The notes under the pieces were generated by a model. It saw nothing but the letters and a program-made list of their open reading frames with translations. It was not told the origin of the DNA and searched no databases. From a virus, in IMG/VR virus record IMGVR_UViG_3300044647_002064, positions 1-32,332 of that record: 32,332 nucleotides of DNA. The stretch is one strand, 5' to 3'. Shown one piece after another: positions 1 through 6,782 of this stretch (position 1 is its first letter; every line of letters starts with the position of its first letter). A program made the translations under genes and the position numbers.

Positions 1-168
1 TAAATCTTTTAATATAAAATAAACTTTTTCTTTAAATCTTTTTGTAAATTCGTCTGAGTTGATGTTTATTGGTTTTCCTTCATCACTAGAAAATAAAGAA
101 AGTTGGTCGTCATTTTCAACCAACATTAATTCTTTAATTCTATTTATATTTTCTTGTAAATTTTCCAT
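1..168 (-). CDS. Hypothetical protein, 5' part (runs off left edge)
   Basis: This is the first 56 codons of a minus-strand gene whose end lies outside the window. It starts at an ATG that overlaps the stop of the preceding gene (TAATG). The N-terminus MENLQENINRIKELMLVEN is an amphipathic, Leu/Ile-rich tag, and INRIKELM resembles N-terminal tags I recall from uncultured tailed phages. It contains L-V-E, an (L/I)-x-E site like the tags on other proteins here. The rest is charged and has no motif I recognise. Function unknown. Confidence 0.7.
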   Translation of the reverse strand, partial: MENLQENINRIKELMLVENDDQLSLFSSDEGKPININSDEFTKRFKEKVYFILKDL

Positions 169-932
169 TATACAAATTGGTATTTTTCTAATTCTATTTC
201 TTCAGATTCTTCATAATAATGTTGGTGATAAAGTGATATTGTTTTTTCATTAAAATCAATTACAATTCTTCCGTCAGCCCCTTCATTATTTTCCCAACCA
301 CTGTGATAAACATCTATTATTTCATAACCTAAATATTCAATATCTCTTGGAATGTCTATTGGTTCATCAAATTGTCCACTATCACCTCCTCCATTATAAA
401 CTAATTCAAATACGCCACCATCTCCTTCATTTTTATATTCTTCAATAAAATTAGGATCTCTTAATTTTTTCAAATATGTGAATTTTTGCCATGGATATTG
501 TGGTTGTGTACTAGCCCACTCATCAAAAGTTTTCATGTATTCACTATCTTGTGAGTGTCTTACATATTTTTCAACTCTAGTGGTAAAAGTCATTGTTTCT
601 CCATCATAATTTACATATAAATAACCATTCCCTGTACAATCATCACAAGACAATTCATCAACTAAGTCATCTTCAGAATTTTTTGCAACTTTTTCAGCCA
701 TATCACATATGATATCAAAACCAGGATCTCTATCTATTTGATTAATTTCGTTTTTTCTATCCCATCCATTATCTCCCGCAGGTAATGGTCCATTTAATTG
801 ATCCATCTCTAATCCATAGTCGGAATAACAATATACACTCCATTCTATTCCATCGCCAAATACTGCAGCAATATAACCATTTGGTCTTACTAATTTTTCT
901 TTTTGTTCGTCAGTTAATTTTATTGTTTTCAT
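168..932 (-). CDS. Hypothetical acidic protein with LTD N-terminal tag (254 aa)
   Basis: Acidic protein rich in Asp, Glu, Tyr and Trp. It begins MKTIKLTDEQKEKL, a variant of the MKxIxLTE tag seen on other proteins in the window, with Asp in place of the Glu. Its middle (LYVNYDGE) and C-terminal third (IEYLGYEIIDVYHSGW, then VIDFNEK) align by eye with the next gene, so the two are tandem paralogs. It lies 5 nt downstream of that gene and overlaps the next one by one base. No catalytic motif is visible; function unknown. Confidence 0.8.
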   Translation of the reverse strand: MKTIKLTDEQKEKLVRPNGYIAAVFGDGIEWSVYCYSDYGLEMDQLNGPLPAGDNGWDRKNEINQIDRDPGFDIICDMAEKVAKNSEDDLVDELSCDDCTGNGYLYVNYDGETMTFTTRVEKYVRHSQDSEYMKTFDEWASTQPQYPWQKFTYLKKLRDPNFIEEYKNEGDGGVFELVYNGGGDSGQFDEPIDIPRDIEYLGYEIIDVYHSGWENNEGADGRIVIDFNEKTISLYHQHYYEESEEIELEKYQFV

Positions 933-937
933 TCAAT

Positions 938-1687
938 TTAAAAATTTAATTCTGCTAATTCTACTTCATAAGAAGATTTTTTATTTTCTGTGTGTTCCAT
1001 TAAAATAAAACCGTCTTTAAAATCTACTGTAATCCAACCACTACCACCATCACCTTCTAAATGATATCCACTTTCATATGTTTGAATCATTATATAAGCT
1101 AAATCTTCAATTATACTTGGTGTTTTTGAAATTCCAACATTACTCAAACAATCTCCGTCAACATACTCATTCCAATTTGATCCTTCGTATGATACTTTAA
1201 ATATTGCTCCTTCTTCTTTCCATAATTCAAACTGATATGGATCATTACCTTGATTATTTTTTGAGTAAATCTCAATTATATCTGAAATGTTTTCTTCATA
1301 GTTTCTTTCTTCATTATCATAAAAATCATAAGCCATCTCAATTACCAACTTATTTCTTTCAGGGTATAATGTAAAATATAACCAACCTGTTTCTGTAAGA
1401 TCGTCTGCATGTATTTCGTCAATATAATCCCATAATAAATCAGTAGTTATATAGTGTTTAATTATGTATTCAAAATAATTTTTAACTAAACCTTCCATAT
1501 TAACACCTTGTCCGCCACCATAAAATACTAGTTTGTCCCAAAATATTGCGTCAGTTAAATAAAAATCACATTCATATACCCAACTATTGGTGTCAGAATA
1601 TGCTTGAAGTAATAAACAATACTTTCTAAATTCAGCTCTTACTTTATCTGTAAAATCTTTTTGTAGTGTACTTTCTAATGAACTCAT
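938..1687 (-). CDS. Hypothetical acidic protein, paralog of neighbour (249 aa)
   Basis: Acidic 249-residue protein, homologous by eye to the gene at 168-932. Shared features are an LT-x-x-G-W/Y-L-Y segment in the middle and a C-terminal block with IEDLAY, SGY, a Gly-rich GDGGSG and VDF. It lacks the MKxIxLT tag of its paralog. The start codon is preceded by TATTTATT with a 3-nt spacer (1691-1698), a recurrent motif here, which supports this start. No recognised domain; function unknown. Confidence 0.8.
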   Translation of the reverse strand: MSSLESTLQKDFTDKVRAEFRKYCLLLQAYSDTNSWVYECDFYLTDAIFWDKLVFYGGGQGVNMEGLVKNYFEYIIKHYITTDLLWDYIDEIHADDLTETGWLYFTLYPERNKLVIEMAYDFYDNEERNYEENISDIIEIYSKNNQGNDPYQFELWKEEGAIFKVSYEGSNWNEYVDGDCLSNVGISKTPSIIEDLAYIMIQTYESGYHLEGDGGSGWITVDFKDGFILMEHTENKKSSYEVELAELNF

Positions 1688-1690
1688 ATT

Positions 1691-1698
1691 AATAAATA
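1691..1698 (-). promoter_or_regulatory. TATTTATT motif, 3 nt before start at 1687
   Basis: The minus strand reads TATTTATT-AAT-ATG. The same octamer with the same 3-nt spacer precedes the genes starting at 2857, 3226, 13635 and 14343. It may be a phage late promoter giving a leaderless mRNA; this is inference from position. Confidence 0.5.
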
Positions 1699-1701
1699 CT
1701 T

Positions 1702-2055
1702 CTAATCTTCAAACTCTAACTTTTGAGTTTTAGTTGCCCATACAGGACGTTGTTTATTTTCAACAATCATGAACCATTCTTTCGCAGATGGTATGTATCC
1801 ATCACAATCTTCTCTTACGTGTTGTTCTCCAACATAACGAGTATAAACGGTTTTACCGTCACTATTTTTAAATTCGGGACCAAACCTTTGTTCCATCTCA
1901 AATATCCCCTCTGAGTGATGTCTCCACATTCTATGATATGAATGCCCATACCAGCTCTTCGTTTCATCCAACCAATTATGTAAATGGATATAATCTTCCC
2001 AAATTCCGCCAAACTTTTTGGCAGAACTTTTTGCATGTAAAATTGGATGCGCCAT
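1702..2055 (-). CDS. DUF6915-like conserved protein (117 aa)
   Basis: The protein starts MAHPILHAKSSAKKFGG and continues with HNWLDETKSWYGHSYHRMWRH, HSEGIF, a segment NSDGKTVYTRYVGEQHVRED, and a C-terminal W-F-M-I segment. This order of motifs matches the small DUF6915 family as I remember it, found in phages and bacteria. The family has no established activity that I know of. The conserved His and Asp residues could bind metal, but that is speculation. It lies 14 nt upstream of the acidic paralog pair on the same strand. Confidence 0.85.
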   Translation of the reverse strand: MAHPILHAKSSAKKFGGIWEDYIHLHNWLDETKSWYGHSYHRMWRHHSEGIFEMEQRFGPEFKNSDGKTVYTRYVGEQHVREDCDGYIPSAKEWFMIVENKQRPVWATKTQKLEFED

Positions 2056-2072
2056 AATATTTTTTGATTTAA

Positions 2073-2477
2073 TTATAAGTTTTTTTCTTCTAAAGGTAAA
2101 TTTTTATATTCATCTTCAGCATAACAAGTTAGATAAGTTGATATTGGAATAACTTTTAATTTATCTTCATATATTTCATTTTCTAATGATACTATATACC
2201 AAGCGTATTCATCATAACCTTCTTCTTTCCAAACAAACATCTTATCTTCTCCATCATTGGTAAACTCAGTTATAATGATGTTGATACCTGCAACCGTCAT
2301 TGTTCCCTCACCTAAAACTTTACCAACTTCCATGTAATATTTGAAAGTATATTCTTCATAAATTTCCTCTTCATCATTCCATGAAGTCACCTCATCTTGG
2401 AATGTTGTTTCAAACTCTTGATTTTCAAATAAACCTTTAAGAATGTTTTTTATTTTGATATTTTCTTCTTTTTTCAT
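2073..2477 (-). CDS. Hypothetical acidic protein (134 aa)
   Basis: Very acidic protein, with Glu/Asp-rich segments at residues 25-45 and at the C-terminus. It has alternating aromatic and acidic residues (EEEIYEEYTFKYYMEVG; MFVWKEEGYDEYAWYIVSLE) suggesting a beta-rich small domain. It starts in a 4-nt overlap with the upstream gene's end, which implies translational coupling. No motif recognised; function unknown. Confidence 0.75.
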   Translation of the reverse strand: MKKEENIKIKNILKGLFENQEFETTFQDEVTSWNDEEEIYEEYTFKYYMEVGKVLGEGTMTVAGINIIITEFTNDGEDKMFVWKEEGYDEYAWYIVSLENEIYEDKLKVIPISTYLTCYAEDEYKNLPLEEKNL

Positions 2478-2857
2478 TTTACCGGTAATACAAAATTTAA
2501 AAATGCTCTTATTGTTTTCATCTTTTTTTGTCTATCAGCATCAAACCCTCTATTACCTCTGAAATCATCAGTATTAAGTTTTTCAGCATCTTCTAACATA
2601 TTAAGCAATCTCCACTCCATATCTTTTCTACTCATATAACTTGATAAACCATATCTTGGAAAATCCACAAAATGAACTTCTTTCCAACTAAGTGGTGGTA
2701 AGTCGTCATCATCGGGATCAAAAAAAGTAGATCTTGGTAATGTTTTTTCTTCAACTTTATGTCTTCTTAAAAGAAAGTTTATAAGTTTTCTATCAATATC
2801 TTCGTGTTTTTTTGATAGGTCACCCTTTTCTTCTTCAGTTAAAAAAATTCTTTTCAT
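2474..2857 (-). CDS. Hypothetical protein with MKxIxLTE tag (127 aa)
   Basis: Begins MKRIFLTEEEKGDL, the N-terminal tag shared with proteins at 12397-13635, 18217-18639 and 18644-20221. The L-T-E triplet fits an (L/I)-x-E prohead-protease site. The body has an Asp-rich stretch (FFDPDDDDLPPLSW) and a basic C-terminal helix. The start is preceded by TATTTATT with 3-nt spacing (2861-2868). It overlaps the next gene by 4 nt. Function unknown; a packaged virion protein is a hypothesis. Confidence 0.75.
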   Translation of the reverse strand: MKRIFLTEEEKGDLSKKHEDIDRKLINFLLRRHKVEEKTLPRSTFFDPDDDDLPPLSWKEVHFVDFPRYGLSSYMSRKDMEWRLLNMLEDAEKLNTDDFRGNRGFDADRQKKMKTIRAFLNFVLPVK

Positions 2858-2860
2858 AAC

Positions 2861-2868
2861 AATAAATA
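2861..2868 (-). promoter_or_regulatory. TATTTATT motif, 3 nt before start at 2857
   Basis: The minus strand reads TATTTATT-GTT-ATG, second member of the set. Its flank AAGTATTTATT is identical to that at 1687, although the genes are unrelated. It serves a gene with the LTE tag, which fits a late class. Confidence 0.5.
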
Positions 2869-2869
2869 C

Positions 2870-3226
2870 TTAGTCATTTAAAACAGGAAACTCATCAATC
2901 ATTTCGTTTAACGTAAAACTTACTGGAATGTTTTCTTCCGCAATTACTCTAAAAAAGTCTTTTGATTTTTTTTCCGTTATCAAATTTACAAAAAATTTTG
3001 ATAACTCTGACTGAAATTCTTTGTGATGATATTGGACTCCTGTTATTTCTTCAATTTTACCCCACACTAAAGTAATTTTAACACGACCAACTCTTCCAAT
3101 ATCTATTTTATTACTTCTTGTTTGTGATTCAGGTAAGTCGTGAAGTAAAATTTGTTTTTCTTTTGGGTAATAACTTACCTCATAAAACTCTTTAATATAT
3201 GTTTTAATCGCATCGGATATTGGCAT
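2870..3226 (-). CDS. Hypothetical protein (118 aa)
   Basis: A 118-residue protein with mixed charge and no recognised motif. It starts MPISDAIKTYIKEFYEVSYY and has a likely beta segment at GRVGRVKITLVWGKIEEI. The start codon has TATTTATT three bases upstream (3230-3237). It lies 13 nt from its neighbour on each side in a co-directional run. Function unknown. Confidence 0.7.
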   Translation of the reverse strand: MPISDAIKTYIKEFYEVSYYPKEKQILLHDLPESQTRSNKIDIGRVGRVKITLVWGKIEEITGVQYHHKEFQSELSKFFVNLITEKKSKDFFRVIAEENIPVSFTLNEMIDEFPVLND

Positions 3227-3229
3227 ATC

Positions 3230-3237
3230 AATAAATA
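3230..3237 (-). promoter_or_regulatory. TATTTATT motif, 3 nt before start at 3226
   Basis: The minus strand reads TATTTATT-GAT-ATG, the third exact example with 3-nt spacing. No TTTG box lies at the Bacteroidetes spacing, so it is not the host-type promoter. Confidence 0.5.
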
Positions 3238-3239
3238 GT

Positions 3240-3551
3240 TTACATTTCAGTCACGACCTTGATCACACCATCCACATATGTTACAGTTAATGGTTCATCT
3301 CTTTCACTCAATAGATTTAAAATGTCGTTATCCAATTCCAACTTATCAGGAGTCATTACCACTTTATGTCTTTTGGTCATTGATGTTTTTGGTTTTTGAA
3401 ACAAATTTATTTGTTCTTCATTTTGACATTCAACAAACGTTGGGAATAATTCTCCTACGGTTATAATTGCTTTATCCCCAACTTTTACGTCCTCATCTAT
3501 TGTAAGATATGGTTCATTTTGAACCACAAATATTTTAAATGTTTGTTCCAT
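3240..3551 (-). CDS. Hypothetical protein (103 aa)
   Basis: Small protein with a likely beta-barrel-like N-terminal half (FKIFVVQNEPYLTIDEDVKVGD followed by KAIITVG), then a linker with KPKTSMTKRHKVV and a C-terminal hairpin ending VIKVVTEM. The N-terminal layout resembles small phage proteins I have seen with a VGD turn, but I cannot name a family. Its start codon overlaps the stop of the HAD gene by one base. Function unknown. Confidence 0.7.
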   Translation of the reverse strand: MEQTFKIFVVQNEPYLTIDEDVKVGDKAIITVGELFPTFVECQNEEQINLFQKPKTSMTKRHKVVMTPDKLELDNDILNLLSERDEPLTVTYVDGVIKVVTEM

Positions 3552-3931
3552 TAATTTTTAAAATTTAATAAAGTTTCAACCTCTTGATTTTTTGTTTCAA
3601 CAATAGGTCCCCACTCTCCTTTATAAGTAATACCTCTTACAGGTTTATTATCAATCCACACATATTCCTCATCATCCATACATCTTGGTTTGTCAGTGAT
3701 TAGATCGTGAAATTTAAACCCGTGTTTCCATAACCAAGCAAGTGTCACACCCTTATCTTTATATTCTCTTGCAGTAAAAAAAACTATTTTATTTCCTTCA
3801 TCATAGAGGGTGTTGATTTGTTCTCTTGATCCTTCATATGGTTTTGCGTCTTTGTATAAATGACTATCTTCATTTTTAATGTCGTCACATACGGTTCCAT
3901 CAATATCTATTAAATAAACTCTTTTTTTCAT
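3551..3931 (-). CDS. HAD-superfamily phosphatase (126 aa)
   Basis: HAD hydrolase motif I is DIDGT at residues 9-13, with the first Asp as the expected nucleophile. Motif II is FFTARE near 51-56. The C-terminal acidic motif is EYVWIDNKP. At 126 residues it is a cap-less HAD, the size of small phage and capsule-type phosphatases. The likely reaction is phosphoester hydrolysis on a small molecule or nucleic-acid end; the substrate is not evident. It overlaps both neighbours slightly in a minus-strand operon and is one of three HADs within 3.3 kb. Confidence 0.85.
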   Translation of the reverse strand: MKKRVYLIDIDGTVCDDIKNEDSHLYKDAKPYEGSREQINTLYDEGNKIVFFTAREYKDKGVTLAWLWKHGFKFHDLITDKPRCMDDEEYVWIDNKPVRGITYKGEWGPIVETKNQEVETLLNFKN

Positions 3932-4242
3932 AACCTCAAATCATTTTTAGCGTTCATAGATATAATATAATCCATTAAATTACGAACTAAAGAATCCGCA
4001 TCAACTTTTTTATATAACTCAGGGTATCTATCTTCAAGTATTTTGTTTTCTTCATACTCTCTACAACTTGAAAGTATATCCGACAACATTGATTTCAACA
4101 TATGTTCTTTATCATATGTATCTTCAACTTTTCTTTCTAATATTTGACCTTCAAGATCTTGTGTATATTCAATAAGTTCTTGGACTTCTGGTTTTTCAAG
4201 AAGGTCAAGATTTCCACGAAATAACTGTTTTATGTTTTTCAT
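3928..4242 (-). CDS. Hypothetical helical protein (104 aa)
   Basis: Predominantly helical, charged protein with Leu/Glu-rich segments (LLEKPEVQELIEYTQDLEGQ) that could form a coiled coil. It sits between two HAD phosphatase genes and overlaps each by 4 nt, so it is translationally coupled to both. No motif recognised; function unknown. Confidence 0.7.
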   Translation of the reverse strand: MKNIKQLFRGNLDLLEKPEVQELIEYTQDLEGQILERKVEDTYDKEHMLKSMLSDILSSCREYEENKILEDRYPELYKKVDADSLVRNLMDYIISMNAKNDLRL

Positions 4243-4787
4243 TCCAAAAACTTTAATATTTTTTCTTTAATACCTGATTGTTTTATTCCTTCGTTGTGTG
4301 GTCGTTTACAGTGAACAAAGTTATCAAGTCCCCACAATTTCCAAGATGAACCATCTTTACCCATATTAAGATCATCAACGGCAACCCAATGTGTAACTTC
4401 AGGATGGTCATGTATCCAATTTTTTATTTCAACTGCTCGTGAATGTTCCAATTCCCACATTCCCATCCATTCGTGTTCATTAACAAAATTCTTACAGTCT
4501 TTTATGTTTGGTGTTAAATCTAATGGTTCTTTGATGTCACGAGTTTTATACATTTCTTTCATATTATCTAATGTTCCGTGTTTTTTCCAATCAGAAGATA
4601 TAACTATCTCACACCCTGTTAGTTCTATGATCTCGTTTAATACTTTAACAGCCTTTTCGTCAAAACTATCCATTCGTATATCCATAGGAGTTTCGGGGTT
4701 TGAATCAAACCCTTTTTTCTTATAACGTCCACCCCAATTGTTGGATAGACATATAACTCCGTCGTGATCTAAAAATAATACTTTCAT
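4239..4787 (-). CDS. HAD phosphatase, HAD_SAK_2-like (182 aa)
   Basis: Starting at MKVLFLDHDGVICL, motif I is DHDGV. TGCEIVISSDWKK is motif II with the typical ISSxW signature of the HAD domain found in RNA-repair (Swiss-army-knife type) proteins. HWVAVDDLNMG is the C-terminal acidic motif. The likely role is a nucleic-acid or nucleotide 3'-phosphatase, by family analogy. A longer frame opens 12 codons upstream, but 4787 is chosen because a TTTG-N20-TATCTTTG promoter ends 5 nt before this ATG, so the upstream codons would not be transcribed. Confidence 0.85.
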   Translation of the reverse strand: MKVLFLDHDGVICLSNNWGGRYKKKGFDSNPETPMDIRMDSFDEKAVKVLNEIIELTGCEIVISSDWKKHGTLDNMKEMYKTRDIKEPLDLTPNIKDCKNFVNEHEWMGMWELEHSRAVEIKNWIHDHPEVTHWVAVDDLNMGKDGSSWKLWGLDNFVHCKRPHNEGIKQSGIKEKILKFLE

Positions 4788-4792
4788 AGATA

Positions 4793-4824
4793 CAAAGATA
4801 ATAAATTTATTTATAAAAAACAAA
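4793..4824 (-). promoter_or_regulatory. Bacteroidetes-type promoter for gene starting 4787
   Basis: The minus strand has TTTG (4824-4821), 20 nt, then TATCTTTG (4800-4793), ending 5 nt before the ATG. This matches the Bacteroidetes pattern TTTG / TAnnTTTG. The predicted mRNA starts at or next to the start codon. The TTTG box is also the foot of the terminator stem at 4822-4849. Confidence 0.8.
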
Positions 4825-4849
4825 CCCCCAATAAAAATACTGGGGGTTT
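4822..4849 (-). terminator. Rho-independent terminator
   Basis: Perfect 9-bp stem AAACCCCCA / TGGGGGTTT with a 10-nt loop, followed on the minus strand by GTTTTTTATAA. It ends the transcript from the 5021-5455 gene and the structured segment before it, and directly abuts the next promoter. Confidence 0.9.
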
Positions 4850-5026
4850 AATATAGTTTGGTTTCAGAGTTAAAAATGGTCAAAACAAGAGTTTTAAATT
4901 TTAACTAAATGATTTATGATGATTTGAATTTTTGAGTTTGGGACTATGCATTATCAGTATCACTTATCTTCCAACCGGATTGTCATGAAGTAAACCATAA
5001 TTTTTAACCTTTCACTCAAACTATAC
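4850..5026 (-). ncRNA. Candidate structured RNA / long 3' UTR
   Basis: About 170 nt with no reading frame I can support, between the stop at 5021 and a terminator, in a genome whose other gaps are mostly under 80 nt. On the minus strand TATAGTTTG (5025-5017) pairs perfectly with CAAACTATA (4860-4852). Inside it GTTAAAAA (5008-5001) pairs with TTTTTAAC (4876-4869), and TGGT (4997-4994) with ACCA (4880-4877). TTTGAGT (5020-5014) can instead pair with ACTCAAA (4937-4931), an exclusive alternative. A small hairpin with CTTC/GAAG lies at about 4990-4968. It could be a phage small RNA, a riboswitch-like element or an mRNA-stabilising 3' structure. No tRNA or known RNA family was recognised. Confidence 0.4.
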
Positions 5027-5455
5027 TATTTCTGTGTTTGCGTTGAAGATATCAAGTCTATCTTGAATCTCTTCAATTTTTTCTTCTAATTCTTTTATTT
5101 TATTATTTTTTTCAACAATACTCATTTCAACCATTAAAATAATTTCTGTTGAGGAATATCTATCTCTATTTGATTTCCCTGATGTGCAATCCACTTTTTT
5201 AAGTGCTTGAATTGTTGATTTCATTTCTGCCATTAAAAATATATCTTCTAAAACAGGACCATTCGCTCTATGGATTTTTGCCTTTAATTTAGATAATTCT
5301 AAAGATGCGTCAATTACCTCATAATAAAGTGAATTTACACTATATGGTCTCTCATTTCCAAGTTCAATTGAGTTATACTCTTGCATTAACTTTGTCTTTT
5401 CAGTGATCTCCTTGATCAACTTGTTTTTTTGTTTAAGTGCTTGTTTTATATTCAT
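5021..5455 (-). CDS. DIP1984/DUF6847-like coiled-coil protein (144 aa)
   Basis: Almost wholly helical. It starts MNIKQALKQKNKLIKEITE, has a central LELSKLKAKIHRANGPV segment, and ends in a heptad-like coil (NNKIKELEEKIEEIQDRLD). The opening xxALxxKxxLxxxI, the L-x-x-x-I-x-R-x-N centre and the length resemble the DIP1984-type (DUF6847) family as I remember it, whose biochemical role is unknown to me. It is followed by the structured segment and terminator at 4822-5026. Confidence 0.7.
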   Translation of the reverse strand: MNIKQALKQKNKLIKEITEKTKLMQEYNSIELGNERPYSVNSLYYEVIDASLELSKLKAKIHRANGPVLEDIFLMAEMKSTIQALKKVDCTSGKSNRDRYSSTEIILMVEMSIVEKNNKIKELEEKIEEIQDRLDIFNANTEIV

Positions 5456-5479
5456 AGTTCAATTATATATTTTTAATTT

Positions 5480-5791
5480 TTAATAATCAACATCTTTTGT
5501 TAAATTAATTTCGGTTTTTGCTAAATCACTATAAACCCAAATGTCATATCCTAATCCACCAGTACTTTTAAACTTATATTCAAAATTACCATACATACCG
5601 TAAACACCATAGATACTACCCATCCATTCGTTAAGTATTTTATTCTCGTTTGGGTGGATGGTAAATGTCATTGGTCTATAACCTTCGTCTTCCAAATCTT
5701 GTTTTGGTGGTTTAAAATCTGGTTTAATTTTTTCTGCCTTTTCAATTATTCTTTCTCTCATTTTGTTTAATCTTTCAATTTCACTTTCCAT
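5480..5791 (-). CDS. Conserved phage-type hypothetical protein (103 aa)
   Basis: An N-terminal charged helix (IERLNKMRERIIEKAEKI) is followed by a small beta domain with TFTIHPNENKILNEWM, YGNFEYKFKSTGGLGYDIWV and a C-terminal TKDVDY. The HPNE...W and YGN(F/Y)xYxFxxTGxG layout recalls a widespread small family in Bacteroidetes phages that I cannot name or assign a function. It lies 9 nt upstream of the zinc-finger gene at 5801. Confidence 0.7.
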   Translation of the reverse strand: MESEIERLNKMRERIIEKAEKIKPDFKPPKQDLEDEGYRPMTFTIHPNENKILNEWMGSIYGVYGMYGNFEYKFKSTGGLGYDIWVYSDLAKTEINLTKDVDY

Positions 5792-5800
5792 AACAAAAAT

Positions 5801-6352
5801 TTAATCATTATTTTTTATAACTTCAACAACTTTTAAAGACCATGGATCAAAAAAATTGTCAGTTTCACATGTTTCAATTTTATTTGTAAGAGCATTAAAA
5901 TAAATGTCTCCATTTTTAATTGGTTCCATTAATTTTTTAAGGTATGTTTTACCTTCATGATCAACATATAGTTTTTCGTCTCTATGTTCTTCACATAATG
6001 TATATACCCACCCATTAATTCTATGTTGTTCTCCATGTTCTCCACACACTTCACAAACCTGAAATGTTTCTCTTTCTGCCTCAACAACAAAATGAAATCC
6101 GTTTTCAGGTAGATTATCTAAAAATATACTCATACCTCCAAACTTTTCTTTTACATTAACAAAACTTTTATCCCAACCAAGAGCAATTAATGTTTCAAAT
6201 AATCTTTGAACGATACCTAACCAACCGTTACCAATATTAAATTCATTTCTTTTAATAATTGGTCCTTTATCGATTCTATATGCTCTTTGAAGTCCCTCAA
6301 TTTTTTCAAGGAAACTTTCAAACTCTTTGTCTGTTCTATGATTATTGTTCAT
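5801..6352 (-). CDS. Hypothetical zinc-binding protein (183 aa)
   Basis: The start MNNNHRTDKEFESFLEKIEG is preferred over one 11 codons upstream because it gives a short 11-nt overlap with the HAD gene. The central region has VNVKEKFGGMSIFLD, and then a likely zinc site CEVCGEH...CEEH (two Cys, one Cys and His residues). The KFGG segment followed by a CxxCG ribbon is a pattern I associate with small phage proteins of unknown function. Regulatory or nucleic-acid-binding roles are possible but unproven. Confidence 0.7.
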   Translation of the reverse strand: MNNNHRTDKEFESFLEKIEGLQRAYRIDKGPIIKRNEFNIGNGWLGIVQRLFETLIALGWDKSFVNVKEKFGGMSIFLDNLPENGFHFVVEAERETFQVCEVCGEHGEQHRINGWVYTLCEEHRDEKLYVDHEGKTYLKKLMEPIKNGDIYFNALTNKIETCETDNFFDPWSLKVVEVIKNND

Positions 6353-6776
6353 TCTTATTCCCATTTTTTCTTTGGTGTCTAACAATACTTAAAGCGTTTG
6401 ATAAAGTCCAATATGTGTCCCAAAAGCCACCTCTATCATCAAGGAAGATATTTGCATATAACTTTCCATTAACACCATAAGGTTTATCCCATTCAGGGTG
6501 CATTTCATTTACTCCGTGTACGACAATTCCAAGATCTTCAACTTGTTCTTTTGCCTTTTTTAATTGTTCTTTACTTCTTGCGGTATTGATTAAAAATATT
6601 ATACCCTCTTTTTGACAGTCCAAAATCAAATTAGTCATTTTTTTACAGTTCTCTTTGATTTCTTCGTTGTAAGGAATGATTGTATCATCAAGATCACAAG
6701 CAATTATAATCTTACCGTTTTTCAACCATTCCTTAACCAATCTGTTTGTATAAAAATTTGCGTGATGTCTAATCAT
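6342..6776 (-). CDS. HAD phosphatase, BT0820-like (144 aa)
   Basis: HAD motif I is DLDDT (residues 28-32), FLINTARS is motif II, a Lys-rich helix follows (SKEQLKKAKEQV), and ANIFLDDRGG is the C-terminal acidic motif. The LDDRG ending and small size resemble the Bacteroides BT0820-type cap-less phosphatase subgroup. Its substrate is unknown. The 15-residue N-terminal extension (RHHANFYTNRLVKEW) is not part of the core fold. It is the third HAD in the window and lies 6 nt downstream of the AAA ATPase. Confidence 0.85.
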   Translation of the reverse strand: MIRHHANFYTNRLVKEWLKNGKIIIACDLDDTIIPYNEEIKENCKKMTNLILDCQKEGIIFLINTARSKEQLKKAKEQVEDLGIVVHGVNEMHPEWDKPYGVNGKLYANIFLDDRGGFWDTYWTLSNALSIVRHQRKNGNKNEQ

Positions 6777-6782
6777 AATATA

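Noticed and set aside
4938-4990. Group I intron core (AATCCG and ATAGTCC resemble conserved Q and S elements on the minus strand)
   Set aside because: Only about 30 nt separate the two, too little for P6, P7, P3 and P8. No matching R element is present and no interrupted gene flanks it.
4850-5020. tRNA or tmRNA gene
   Set aside because: No acceptor stem with a T-arm of the right spacing could be folded. The TTCAAAT near 4928 has no pairing 5-bp stem.
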